From NCBI RefSeq assembly GCF_005886105.2, contig NZ_PNCO02000001.1, positions 248,001 to 312,000 of the forward strand: a DNA stretch of 64,000 nucleotides, in the 5' to 3' direction. Numbering within the stretch: the first letter of the stretch is position 1; each line of letters begins with the position of its first letter. Source of the DNA: Pseudoalteromonas galatheae (GTDB lineage Bacteria > Pseudomonadota > Gammaproteobacteria > Enterobacterales > Alteromonadaceae). This document shows, one piece after another, positions 54,997 to 62,982 of the stretch. The notes under the pieces are model-generated. The model saw only the letters and a program-made list of their open reading frames with translations, did not search any database and was not told the origin of the DNA. The position numbers were made by a program, and so were the translations under genes.

Positions 54997-55770
54997 ATGC
55001 TCCGCGTAATTTTATTGGTTTTTTTGTTACTGCTTGGAGGTTGTTCCAGCATGTCGCGCGTGTTACCACCCTCGCAAAGCGTGGCAATTGAGTTGACCGA
55101 CACCGAAACTTTTGCAGAATTGAAAAACTTACCCACTCCTAAAGGTAGAATTCCCGTTTCTGTTTATTCATTTCGTGACCAAACTGGGCAATATAAGCCT
55201 CAAGATAATGTAAGCTCATTTTCAACAGCGGTGACCCAAGGTGCTAATTCAATTTTAATGCAGGCACTACACGAAACTGATTGGTTTATTCCGGTAGAGC
55301 GTGAAGGACTGCAAAACCTGCTGACTGAGCGCAAGATCATCCGTGCGGCAAATGATGATAATGACACAAGCGCTTTACCACCATTAATGACTGCAAAGAT
55401 CATTTTAGAAGGTGGGATCATCAGCTATGACTCTAATATCCGTACAGGTGGTTTGGGGATGGAGTATTTTGGTATAGGTGCATCTGAGCTTTATCGTGAG
55501 GATGTTATCTCCATTTATATGCGCGCAGTTGATGTTCGTACAGGACAAGTGTTGCTCTCCGTCGCCAGTAGCAAAAAAGTGCTATCCATGGAAGTTCGGG
55601 CTGGTTTTTTCCGCTATGTGAGTTACAAACGTTTAGCCGAAGCTGAAGCGGGGTTTAGCGATAATGAACCGATGCATATTTGTGTAACGCAAGCGATAGA
55701 AAAAGCGCTGACTTTGATGGTAAAACAGGGCATTGAAAAAGGCGTGTGGTCGGCCGCAACAGCATCGTAG
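54997..55770 (+). CDS. csgG: Curli secretion channel lipoprotein CsgG
   Basis: Nonameric outer-membrane channel for curlin export. Lipobox LLLGGC with Cys16, then the conserved PTPKGRIPVSVYSFRDQTGQ segment and SFSTAVTQGANSILMQAL. GGIISYDSNIRTGGLGMEYF precedes one transmembrane hairpin, and the RAVDVRTGQVLLSVASSK strand and FFRYVSYKRLAEAEAG complete the fold. It has 257 aa, similar to the mature E. coli protein. ATG starts directly after the csgF stop. The REP array at 55766 begins at the gene end. Confidence 0.95.
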   Translation: MLRVILLVFLLLLGGCSSMSRVLPPSQSVAIELTDTETFAELKNLPTPKGRIPVSVYSFRDQTGQYKPQDNVSSFSTAVTQGANSILMQALHETDWFIPVEREGLQNLLTERKIIRAANDDNDTSALPPLMTAKIILEGGIISYDSNIRTGGLGMEYFGIGASELYREDVISIYMRAVDVRTGQVLLSVASSKKVLSMEVRAGFFRYVSYKRLAEAEAGFSDNEPMHICVTQAIEKALTLMVKQGIEKGVWSAATAS

Positions 55771-56010
55771 GTCGCGCTTTAGCGCGACAAACCTTTCCCT
55801 TTTGCATGGCAAGCACCACCAACCGTAGGTCGTGCTTTAGCGCGACAAACCTTTGCCACAACGTTCCCTTTTGCATGGCACGCACCACCAACCGTAGGTC
55901 GCGCTTTAGCGCGACAAACCTTTGCCACAACGTTCCATTTTGCATGGTACGCACCACCAACCGTAGGTCGTGCTTTAGCGCGACACATCTTTAAGCGCGA
56001 CAAAACCTTG
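55766..56010. repeat. Tandem array of REP-like units (69-bp period)
   Basis: Four units begin CGTAGGTCG(C/T)GCTTTAGCG at 55766, 55824, 55893 and 55962. The last three starts are 69 nt apart; the first unit is about 11 nt shorter. Each has GTAG followed by a hairpin (GTCGCGC, loop TTTA, GCGCGAC) and a constant linker with TTTGCATGG and GCACCACCAACC. A degenerate fifth arm lies at 55992. It covers the end of csgG and the start of the gap before mpl. Confidence 0.85.
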
Positions 56011-56142
56011 AACACGTCCTCACATCACCCATCTAAAAATAAAGAATAATACTGGTGCATGAGATTCAACAATAAAGTCAGCCACCAATAAGCTGAGTAT
56101 GTTAATCTAAACGGCAATGAAATAATAAAGAACGCTAACATC
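56011..56142 (+). other. Gap between REP array and mpl
   Basis: 132 nt with no gene. It presumably contains the mpl promoter. No boxes are clear enough to name. Confidence 0.4.
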
Positions 56143-57486
56143 ATGCACGTACATATTTTAGGGATTTGCGGTACCTTTATGGGCGGGATCGCAGCCATCG
56201 CTCAATCATTGGGGCACAAAGTCACAGGTTCAGATCTCAATGTTTACCCCCCGATGAGTACCCAACTCGAATCACTCGGTATTGAATTAACCCAAGGGTA
56301 CGACCCTCAACAACTCATTGATGTTGAGCCTGATGTGGTGATCATCGGCAATGCCATGAGTCGTGGTAATCCGTGCGTTGAATATGTTTTAGAAAAGGGT
56401 ATGTGTTATACCTCGGGCCCTGAATGGTTAAAAGACCATGTATTACGCCAGTCATGGGTGTTGGCGGTTGCCGGTACGCATGGCAAAACAACCACAGCAA
56501 GTATGTTAGCGTGGTTACTCGAATACGCAGGATTACGCCCGGGCTTTTTGATTGGTGGCATAGTGCAAAACTTTGGTGTGTCGGCGCGCACGTCAGATAC
56601 GCCATTCTTTGTTATCGAAGCCGACGAATACGATACGGCGTTTTTCGATAAACGCAGCAAGTTTGTCCATTATTTACCTCGCACGTTAATACTCAATAAT
56701 CTCGAATATGATCACGCTGATATTTTTCCAGATTTAAATGCCATTCAAACCCAGTTTCATCATTTAATTCGCACGCTACCCAGTCAGGGTAAGGCCATAT
56801 ATCCAGCAGATGATGCTGCGTTACAAAACGTTATTGAACGCGGTTTTTGGAGCGAGCAGGAATCGCTTGGCAAAGAATGGTCGTATAACCTGCTCAAGGC
56901 TGACGGGTCTCGCTTTGCGGTGCTATTTGAAGGCGAAGAAAAAGGCGAAGTAAATTGGCAGGCGATTGGTGTGCATAATGTGAAGAACGCCATGATGGCG
57001 ATTGCGGCAGCAAGACATGTGGGCATTCCAATTGAGGTGAGTATCGAAGCGCTAGGGCAATTTATTTCTCCTAAACGCCGTATGGAAGTCAAAGGGGAAG
57101 TCAATGGCGTTACTGTCTATGATGACTTCGCGCATCACCCTACAGCAATAGCAACGACCCTAGCAGGGCTTAGAGCTAAAGTTGGAGGTGCACCTATCAT
57201 TGCTATTTTAGAGCCGCGCTCAAATACGATGAAGCTTGGCATTCACCAAGAAACCTTATTGCAATCGCTTGATGCGGCAGATGAAGTGTATCTATTCGAA
57301 CCAGAAGGCTTATCTTGGTCTCTTAAAGCACAAGCCGAAGCCGCGGGTCGTCAGTGTTTTGCAAGCGTAGATGAGATTGTCGCACAGGTTGTGACAAATC
57401 AAGCACCAAACCAGCATGTGTTGATCATGAGTAATGGTGGTTTTGGTGGCATCCACGACAAACTTTTAACTGCATTGAAAAAGTAA
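56143..57486 (+). CDS. mpl: UDP-MurNAc:L-Ala-gamma-D-Glu-meso-DAP ligase
   Basis: Recycling enzyme that attaches the tripeptide from degraded peptidoglycan to UDP-MurNAc. Mur ligase fold: N-terminal [23 protein letters not shown]-binding [24 protein letters not shown] and the C-terminal [10 protein letters not shown] region. The [11 protein letters not shown] stretch is typical of Mpl versus MurC. It has 447 aa, as expected. ubiX follows 5 nt after. Confidence 0.95.
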   Translation: MHVHILGICGTFMGGIAAIAQSLGHKVTGSDLNVYPPMSTQLESLGIELTQGYDPQQLIDVEPDVVIIGNAMSRGNPCVEYVLEKGMCYTSGPEWLKDHVLRQSWVLAVAGTHGKTTTASMLAWLLEYAGLRPGFLIGGIVQNFGVSARTSDTPFFVIEADEYDTAFFDKRSKFVHYLPRTLILNNLEYDHADIFPDLNAIQTQFHHLIRTLPSQGKAIYPADDAALQNVIERGFWSEQESLGKEWSYNLLKADGSRFAVLFEGEEKGEVNWQAIGVHNVKNAMMAIAAARHVGIPIEVSIEALGQFISPKRRMEVKGEVNGVTVYDDFAHHPTAIATTLAGLRAKVGGAPIIAILEPRSNTMKLGIHQETLLQSLDAADEVYLFEPEGLSWSLKAQAEAAGRQCFASVDEIVAQVVTNQAPNQHVLIMSNGGFGGIHDKLLTALKK

Positions 57487-57491
57487 TCATT

Positions 57492-58115
57492 ATGTCAGAA
57501 CAAACATTTAATGGGCCAATTACGCTGGCCTTTAGCGGTGCGTCGGGCGCCCCTTACGGACTGAGATTACTCGAGGTATTGGTGTCGTTAAACTATCAAG
57601 TTTACGTGCTAATCTCGAGCGCAGCCAGAGTAGTGCTGGATACTGAGTCCAATCTAAAACTCTCTGGTAATGAACAAAAAGCAACGGAGCAACTACAGGC
57701 GCTTTTCTGTGCTAAAGATAAGCAAATTCAGGTGTTTGGTAAAGATAACTGGTTTAGCCCTGTGGCATCCGGTTCGGCCGCTCCAAAGCAGATGGTGGTG
57801 TGCCCGTGTAGCGCAGGAAGCGTGTCAGCCATTGCGCTTGGGGCATCTGACAATTTGCTTGAGCGTGCAGCCGATGTGGTGATCAAAGAACGTGGCCAAT
57901 TAATATTAGTGCCGCGCGAGACGCCCTTTAGTCCAATTCATCTTGAAAACATGCTCAAGCTTAGCCGCTTGGGCGTGACTATCATGCCTGCAGCGCCTGG
58001 TTTTTATCATCAGCCACAAAGTATCGACGACTTGGTCGACTTTATGGTGGCCCGTATTTTAGATCATCTAAACATCGAGCATACCCTAGTTAAACGCTGG
58101 GGTTATGGAGAATAA
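57492..58115 (+). CDS. ubiX: Flavin prenyltransferase UbiX
   Basis: Makes the prenylated FMN cofactor used by the UbiD decarboxylase in ubiquinone synthesis. The FMN-binding [30 protein letters not shown] and [20 protein letters not shown] are family signatures, and [20 protein letters not shown] is near the end. It has 207 aa, slightly over the usual length. It lies between mpl and the ABC genes, spaced by 5 and 6 nt. Confidence 0.94.
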   Translation: MSEQTFNGPITLAFSGASGAPYGLRLLEVLVSLNYQVYVLISSAARVVLDTESNLKLSGNEQKATEQLQALFCAKDKQIQVFGKDNWFSPVASGSAAPKQMVVCPCSAGSVSAIALGASDNLLERAADVVIKERGQLILVPRETPFSPIHLENMLKLSRLGVTIMPAAPGFYHQPQSIDDLVDFMVARILDHLNIEHTLVKRWGYGE

Positions 58116-58121
58116 TAAAAT

Positions 58122-59042
58122 ATGACAATAGCACTAAACATCAAAGGGTTAAAAAAAGTTTATAGTAACGGCGTTGAAGCCGTTAAAGGCATTGATCTCG
58201 AGGTTCAAGAAGGGGATTTCTTTGCGTTGCTTGGTCCAAATGGAGCGGGTAAATCTACCACAATAGGCGTTATTGCCTCATTGGTGAATAAAACCCAAGG
58301 CAGTGTAGAGGTTTTTGGTCATAGTATTGATACTCACCTGGAAGACGCTAAGTCGAACTTAGGTTTAGTACCACAGGAGTTCAACTTTAGCCAATTCGAG
58401 ACGCTAAACCAAATTCTAGTGACTCAGGCGGGCTATTATGGTGTGCCAAGAGACGTTGCCCATCAGCGAGCCGAGAAGTATCTCAAGCAGCTAGGATTAT
58501 TTGAGAAAAAAGATAAGCAAGCCCGCACGCTATCTGGCGGTATGAAGCGTCGCTTGATGATTGCAAGAGCATTGATGCATGAGCCTAAGCTTCTTATTTT
58601 GGATGAACCTACGGCTGGTGTGGACATTGAGCTACGCCGTTCTATGTGGGACTTTTTACGTGAAATTAATAGGCAAGGAGTAACGATTATACTCACAACG
58701 CATTACTTAGAAGAAGCTGAGCTGCTGTGCCGAAATATTGCGATTATTGATAAAGGCACGATTGTTGAGCATACGACCATCAAGGCATTACTTGCAAAGT
58801 TGGATAAAGAAACGTTTGTACTTGATCTTAAGTCGCCCATGCAGCCTGTGGCACTCGATGGTTACCAATTTACCACCGTTGATGACCATACTATTGAGGT
58901 AGAAGTAGCTAAGTCGCAAGGGCTCAATGGGGTGTTCACACAGCTCACAGAGCAAGGTAATCAAGTATTAAGTATGCGTAACAAAGCTAACCGTTTAGAA
59001 GAGTTGTTTGTTGGCTTACTGGAGCAGGGGAGAGGGGCATAA
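58122..59042 (+). CDS. yadG: ABC transporter ATP-binding protein (YadG-like)
   Basis: ATPase of an ABC-2 exporter. Walker A GPNGAGKST, Q-loop LVPQEFNF, signature LSGGMKRRLMIARALMH, Walker B LLILDEPTAGVD and H-loop LTTHYLEEAE are all present. It has 306 aa, close to E. coli YadG. The permease gene starts 2 nt after its stop. Substrate unknown. Confidence 0.9.
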   Translation: MTIALNIKGLKKVYSNGVEAVKGIDLEVQEGDFFALLGPNGAGKSTTIGVIASLVNKTQGSVEVFGHSIDTHLEDAKSNLGLVPQEFNFSQFETLNQILVTQAGYYGVPRDVAHQRAEKYLKQLGLFEKKDKQARTLSGGMKRRLMIARALMHEPKLLILDEPTAGVDIELRRSMWDFLREINRQGVTIILTTHYLEEAELLCRNIAIIDKGTIVEHTTIKALLAKLDKETFVLDLKSPMQPVALDGYQFTTVDDHTIEVEVAKSQGLNGVFTQLTEQGNQVLSMRNKANRLEELFVGLLEQGRGA

Positions 59043-59044
59043 TC

Positions 59045-59812
59045 GTGTTGAAATATGGCGTCGCGTTAAAAAGTATTTGGATAAAAGAGTGTATTCGGTT
59101 TTTACGTATTTGGGTGCAAACCTTAGTACCGCCAGCGATCACCATGACACTTTATTTTGTGATATTTGGCAGTTTAATTGGCTCGCGCATTGGTGAGATG
59201 GGGGGCTTTAGCTACATGGAGTTTATTGTACCTGGCTTAATCATGATGTCGGTGATCACCAACTCCTATTCTAATGTTGCCTCGAGTTTTTACTCCACCA
59301 AGTTTCAAAAGAGTATTGAAGAGCTGCTCGTGGCACCCGTGCCTAACTATATTATTGTGCTTGGCTATATGGGCGGTGGCATGGCGAGAGGTATGCTAGT
59401 CGGACTTATTGTTACTATCGTTAGTCTGTTTTTCGTGGATATTCAAATTCACAATCTTGCAGTTATCATCATTACGGTTATTTTAACGTCAGCCGTATTT
59501 GCATTAGGTGGTTTGATCAATGCGGTGTTTGCCAACAGTTTCGACGATATTAGTATTATTCCGACTTTTGTGCTGACACCTCTGACCTACCTTGGTGGCG
59601 TATTCTACTCAATCACATTACTGCCGGAGTTTTGGCAAGGTGTGTCGCAGATAAATCCGATCATTTATATGGTAAATGCCTTCCGTTTTGGCTTTTTAGG
59701 AGTCTCTGATGTTAATATTGGTGTTGCCTTTACGGTATTAGGTGTATTTATATGTGGTCTATTTTGGTTGTCACTGCACTTGATTAAACGCGGTGTTGGG
59801 CTAAGACACTAA
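59045..59812 (+). CDS. yadH: ABC-2 type permease (YadH-like)
   Basis: Membrane component paired with the preceding ATPase. It has 255 aa with about six hydrophobic segments: WVQTLVPPAITMTLYFVIFG, FIVPGLIMMSVIT, IVVTIVSLF-like and GGVFYSITLLPEFWQG, the conserved EF-x-x-G loop of ABC-2 permeases. It starts GTG at 59045. A terminator-like hairpin follows 16 nt after the stop. Confidence 0.9.
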   Translation: MLKYGVALKSIWIKECIRFLRIWVQTLVPPAITMTLYFVIFGSLIGSRIGEMGGFSYMEFIVPGLIMMSVITNSYSNVASSFYSTKFQKSIEELLVAPVPNYIIVLGYMGGGMARGMLVGLIVTIVSLFFVDIQIHNLAVIIITVILTSAVFALGGLINAVFANSFDDISIIPTFVLTPLTYLGGVFYSITLLPEFWQGVSQINPIIYMVNAFRFGFLGVSDVNIGVAFTVLGVFICGLFWLSLHLIKRGVGLRH

Positions 59813-59828
59813 TCGCAGGATAAAGAAT

Positions 59829-59854
59829 GAGCGCTGCCATCAATTGCAGCGCTC
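59829..59854 (+). terminator. Terminator-like hairpin after yadH
   Basis: GAGCGCTGC (59829-59837), loop of 8 nt, GCAGCGCTC (59846-59854), then TTGTGTTATTTC. The stem is perfect and strong but the T-run is weak. It marks the end of the mpl-ubiX-yadGH transcript. Confidence 0.65.
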
Positions 59855-59906
59855 TTGTGTTATTTCAGGTAAAATCCTTACTAATCCCCCTTAATAATGA
59901 CTGGTT

Positions 59907-60572
59907 ATGACAGAAGCAAACTCTCGTAGTATCACCACTAATCAACAGGGCCTACACGATAAGCTCGATGAAATCGTTACTAAGCATCTAACCGCTGAGT
60001 TTAAAAAGCCGATTGCGGCACATACACAAAGTGCTTTCGATGAGGTTAATGCGCGAGTACAGGCCTTTAATGGACCGATTATTTTGGACTCATGTTGTGG
60101 TGTTGGTGAAAGTACAGCAAATTTGGCGAAGCGACACCCTGATGCATTGGTAATTGGCATAGACAAGTCTGCGCATCGACTAGATAAACACGACGTTGAA
60201 TATAAACAAACGGAGCAAGGCCAATATATTTTGGTGCAAGCCGATCTCAATGACTTTTGGCGATTAGCGCTGGAAGCAGATTGGCAGCCAACTCACCATT
60301 ATTTGCTGTATCCCAATCCGTGGCCGAAAGCTAAACACATTCAAAGACGTTGGCATGGTAGCGCGGTGTTTCCTTTTATCGTCAAGTTAGGTGGTAAGTT
60401 GGAGTTGCGCAGTAATTGGGATATTTATGTCAAAGAGTTTGCCAGAGCTTTGGCGCTTAGCGGCGTTGATGTTGAAGTGGAAGCCTATGAAAGTGATGAG
60501 GCCATTACGCCCTTTGAACGTAAGTATTGGGCAAGTGGTCAATCAAGTACCCGCCTAGTCGTAACACTTTAA
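59907..60572 (+). CDS. TrmB-like SAM-dependent methyltransferase
   Basis: Resembles tRNA (guanine-N7) methyltransferase TrmB. The SAM motif is LDSCCGVGESTANLAKRHP, and GIDKSAHRLDKH plus YPNPWPKAKHIQRRWHGSA match TrmB's PDPWPKxxHxKRR loop. An important difference is YPNPWPK: Asn replaces the first Asp of the catalytic DPWPK segment. C-terminal ERKYWASGQSSTRLVV partly matches TrmB's T-x-x-E segment. It has 221 aa. It may be a TrmB paralogue with other or no activity, with the true trmB elsewhere. Confidence 0.7.
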   Translation: MTEANSRSITTNQQGLHDKLDEIVTKHLTAEFKKPIAAHTQSAFDEVNARVQAFNGPIILDSCCGVGESTANLAKRHPDALVIGIDKSAHRLDKHDVEYKQTEQGQYILVQADLNDFWRLALEADWQPTHHYLLYPNPWPKAKHIQRRWHGSAVFPFIVKLGGKLELRSNWDIYVKEFARALALSGVDVEVEAYESDEAITPFERKYWASGQSSTRLVVTL

Positions 60573-60597
60573 TTTAATCCGGCACTTCAGGTTGATA

Positions 60598-60620
60598 AAG
60601 CGGCTTAAAGGTGGCCGCTT
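60598..60620. terminator. Possible bidirectional hairpin between convergent genes
   Basis: AAGCGGC (60598-60604) and GCCGCTT (60614-60620) form a 7-bp perfect stem with a 9-nt loop, overlapping the 3' end of the minus-strand gene. No strong T-run on either side. Confidence 0.35.
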
Positions 60621-62527
60621 GCTTTGCCTATCCAGCTCCCTTCCAATCTAGCAACGCCTGCAGCTTCCAATTGTTTTGCCTGTTTGCTGGTGGCAACACA
60701 GGGTACAATCAAGTCTATCCGCTTGGCATTGCAATGACTTGCTAGATATTCAATGGAGCTCAGCAGCATCTCATCTTCATCTAAGTTTTCACAAATACTA
60801 GCTTCTAAACAAATGGCATCCAGTGGGAGTTTTAAGATCCGGTTGATAGTAAGGAAACCGCAATTCACACCCGTTACCGCAACATTTGCACCTTTTGCTT
60901 TTAACGACTGCATCATTAAGCTCATATCGCTAAAGTTTTTGAGTACATCCGTTTCATTAAACTCAAATGTGATGAGCTGTGGTTGTGGGTAACGGCGTAG
61001 GATCTGGCTGATATATTCAAAATATTCCGCATCCGCGATTTCACTGTGGCTTAATTGCATGCTCCAAGCATGGTTTGATTTACGAAAACGGGTGACGCAT
61101 AACTCAAGTAGTTTCATGCTAATTTGTGCGCGAAGTTTAGGCTGCTTCATTACCGGATAAAAATGTTCGGCGTCGATGATAGCGCCGCGCTCGTTAAGGA
61201 CCCGTGCCGTGCAGTGGTACTGAATGTCAGCATGGTCGTGACAAGCTTTACGCGGCGTAAAAAAGGGAATGATGCGGTCTGATTCACACGCGCTTTGCAG
61301 TAAACGAGTGAGATGGAGGTTTTTTGATTGTTGCTGGGGGTTTATTTGCAGCTGAGAATCAAAATAACAGACTTGGGTATTTTGCTGTTGAGCCTGACGC
61401 AGCGCGAGAAAGGCATTCTCAAGCAACAGCGCGCAATTGCCTTTAGCAACACCCGCACACAAATTAACGTATAAGTGCGGCGCATCGTATATGGGTTTTG
61501 CACAAGGAAATGTCTCCGTTAAGTTCGCCAAATAATGCTCACCATTTTCGATACTGGTCACTAGCGCAATTTTAGAGGTGGTTAGGCGGTAAACCTCAAA
61601 CGGATGAGTAAACTCGATAAAGTAGCTCATGACTTTTGCCATAACGTTATCGCCGACTTCTGTACCATAGAAGCTAATGATATCTTCAAGCTCTTTTACC
61701 CACACTACGCTCAAGCAAAGGTGTTGCGACTTAGAATACTTAAGTGCCTGCTCAAGGGCAATTCGGTTGCCAAACCCGGTGCGGCTATCCGTTGTTAAGG
61801 TTTTCTTGTAATACATAAAGTACAGGCTTACGACAATCAAAAACATCACAAAAAAGAAGCTAGCGTCAATCGCGGCATCCATCACACTTTCTTGTAACCG
61901 ACTTTCTAAATCGTGTATTGTCAAGTCAGCGCCTGCTATATAAGTAGTGCCATCGGGCAGCACGAAGGGAATAAACACACTTTTAAAGTGACCCCATTTG
62001 TCCTTATCGATTTCAAATACTGGTTCGGTGGAATGAAAGGCGCTTTTTAGAGTAATGGATGCCTCAGTATAAACGTCTTGATAGCGTGTTAGTCGGTTGA
62101 GTTTGAGATCTTCTCGAGTGTAACTGGATGCAGTAAAATGCACATAAGGTGGCTTTAGCACCATGGTATAGACGTATTCAACGTTTAGAGCACGGGCAAG
62201 CTCGGTGAGTGCGTGGCTTTTTTGCTTAAACTCAGTTGCAGTTATCTGATTAGGCGATTGGTGATACTTTTTGCCAACAATGACGTTTGCGCTGGTGGCG
62301 GCATTGACAAGCTGTGCGTCAATTCTGGCCATGATATCGCGGCGTGTATCGTAATAGTTGGCGATTACATAAATCGATAAAGCAGCTAAAAAGATAAATG
62401 AGGCTAATAGAAGCCATGCAACAGGGAGTCGGGAAGTATAACCTGTAAACCCTAAAAGCGGAGTCGCTTTTGCTAAATGGTGTTTAGACTTGGCTTTGAG
62501 TGGTTGAGCTATGCTCCGCGTATTCAT
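60605..62527 (-). CDS. Membrane protein with degenerate GGDEF and EAL domains
   Basis: Predicted c-di-GMP-family sensor of 640 aa. TM1 is about residues 36-57, a periplasmic sensor domain about 60-215, TM2 about 222-241, then GGDEF-like (about 245-400) and EAL-like (about 405-640) domains. The GGDEF segment reads RLTTSKIALV at 314-323 instead of RxGGDEF. The EAL start reads TARVL instead of EALLR, and the C-terminal signature is SWIGKASG instead of GYLFGKP. Both active sites are therefore likely lost, as in LapD or CsrD. It may act as a c-di-GMP receptor or protein-interaction regulator. Convergent with the TrmB-like gene; start ATG at 62527. Confidence 0.78.
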   Translation of the reverse strand: MNTRSIAQPLKAKSKHHLAKATPLLGFTGYTSRLPVAWLLLASFIFLAALSIYVIANYYDTRRDIMARIDAQLVNAATSANVIVGKKYHQSPNQITATEFKQKSHALTELARALNVEYVYTMVLKPPYVHFTASSYTREDLKLNRLTRYQDVYTEASITLKSAFHSTEPVFEIDKDKWGHFKSVFIPFVLPDGTTYIAGADLTIHDLESRLQESVMDAAIDASFFFVMFLIVVSLYFMYYKKTLTTDSRTGFGNRIALEQALKYSKSQHLCLSVVWVKELEDIISFYGTEVGDNVMAKVMSYFIEFTHPFEVYRLTTSKIALVTSIENGEHYLANLTETFPCAKPIYDAPHLYVNLCAGVAKGNCALLLENAFLALRQAQQQNTQVCYFDSQLQINPQQQSKNLHLTRLLQSACESDRIIPFFTPRKACHDHADIQYHCTARVLNERGAIIDAEHFYPVMKQPKLRAQISMKLLELCVTRFRKSNHAWSMQLSHSEIADAEYFEYISQILRRYPQPQLITFEFNETDVLKNFSDMSLMMQSLKAKGANVAVTGVNCGFLTINRILKLPLDAICLEASICENLDEDEMLLSSIEYLASHCNAKRIDLIVPCVATSKQAKQLEAAGVARLEGSWIGKASGHL

Positions 62528-62982
62528 GATAATCCTTTATCCACAATATCGTTATTTCGCAACGATAAAATGCCTAACTGGCGCTGCTTTGTTACATAAT
62601 ATAAACAATACAACATAAATTGATATCTTGAGAAGAAATAAAGCAAAAAACTTCCTCAGCAATGATCAATAAAATGCATTGTTGCAGGCAAGTCGGTAAT
62701 GTGCCGTTTTGCTGGGCTATGTTCCTATTTTATACCTCACTTTTGACGAGAATGTAAAATAGAAACGCTAGAACACCTGGGGATTTTTCACTGAACTTTC
62801 GTTGGGTTTTAATAAAATTGTCAATGTTTCATGAATTTTAACTAGACAATAGAAGACAATTCCCTTTCTTTACAGTAAAGTTAGCCATTTCATGTATCAC
62901 AATCTCTTGTGCAATTTGTATCTACTCAATCTCTTGAATGGGTAGGTAAGCTACTGCACCGTTTGATGTTTAGGTAGTATTG
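62528..62982 (+). other. Divergent intergenic region before panP
   Basis: 455 nt without a recognisable gene. It should contain the promoters of the GGDEF/EAL-like gene (leftward) and of panP (rightward). An A/T-rich stretch with TGTAAAATAGAAACG near 62753 is seen but no boxes can be fixed. Confidence 0.4.

Noticed and set aside
55766..56010. CRISPR array
   Set aside because: Repeats are regularly spaced but the linkers are nearly identical, not unique spacers, and no cas genes are near; REP units fit better.
55746..56015. Open frames on both strands with repeated Cys/Arg-rich peptides after csgG
   Set aside because: They are translations of the 69-bp REP array; the repeats explain the periodic peptides, and no start signals are seen.
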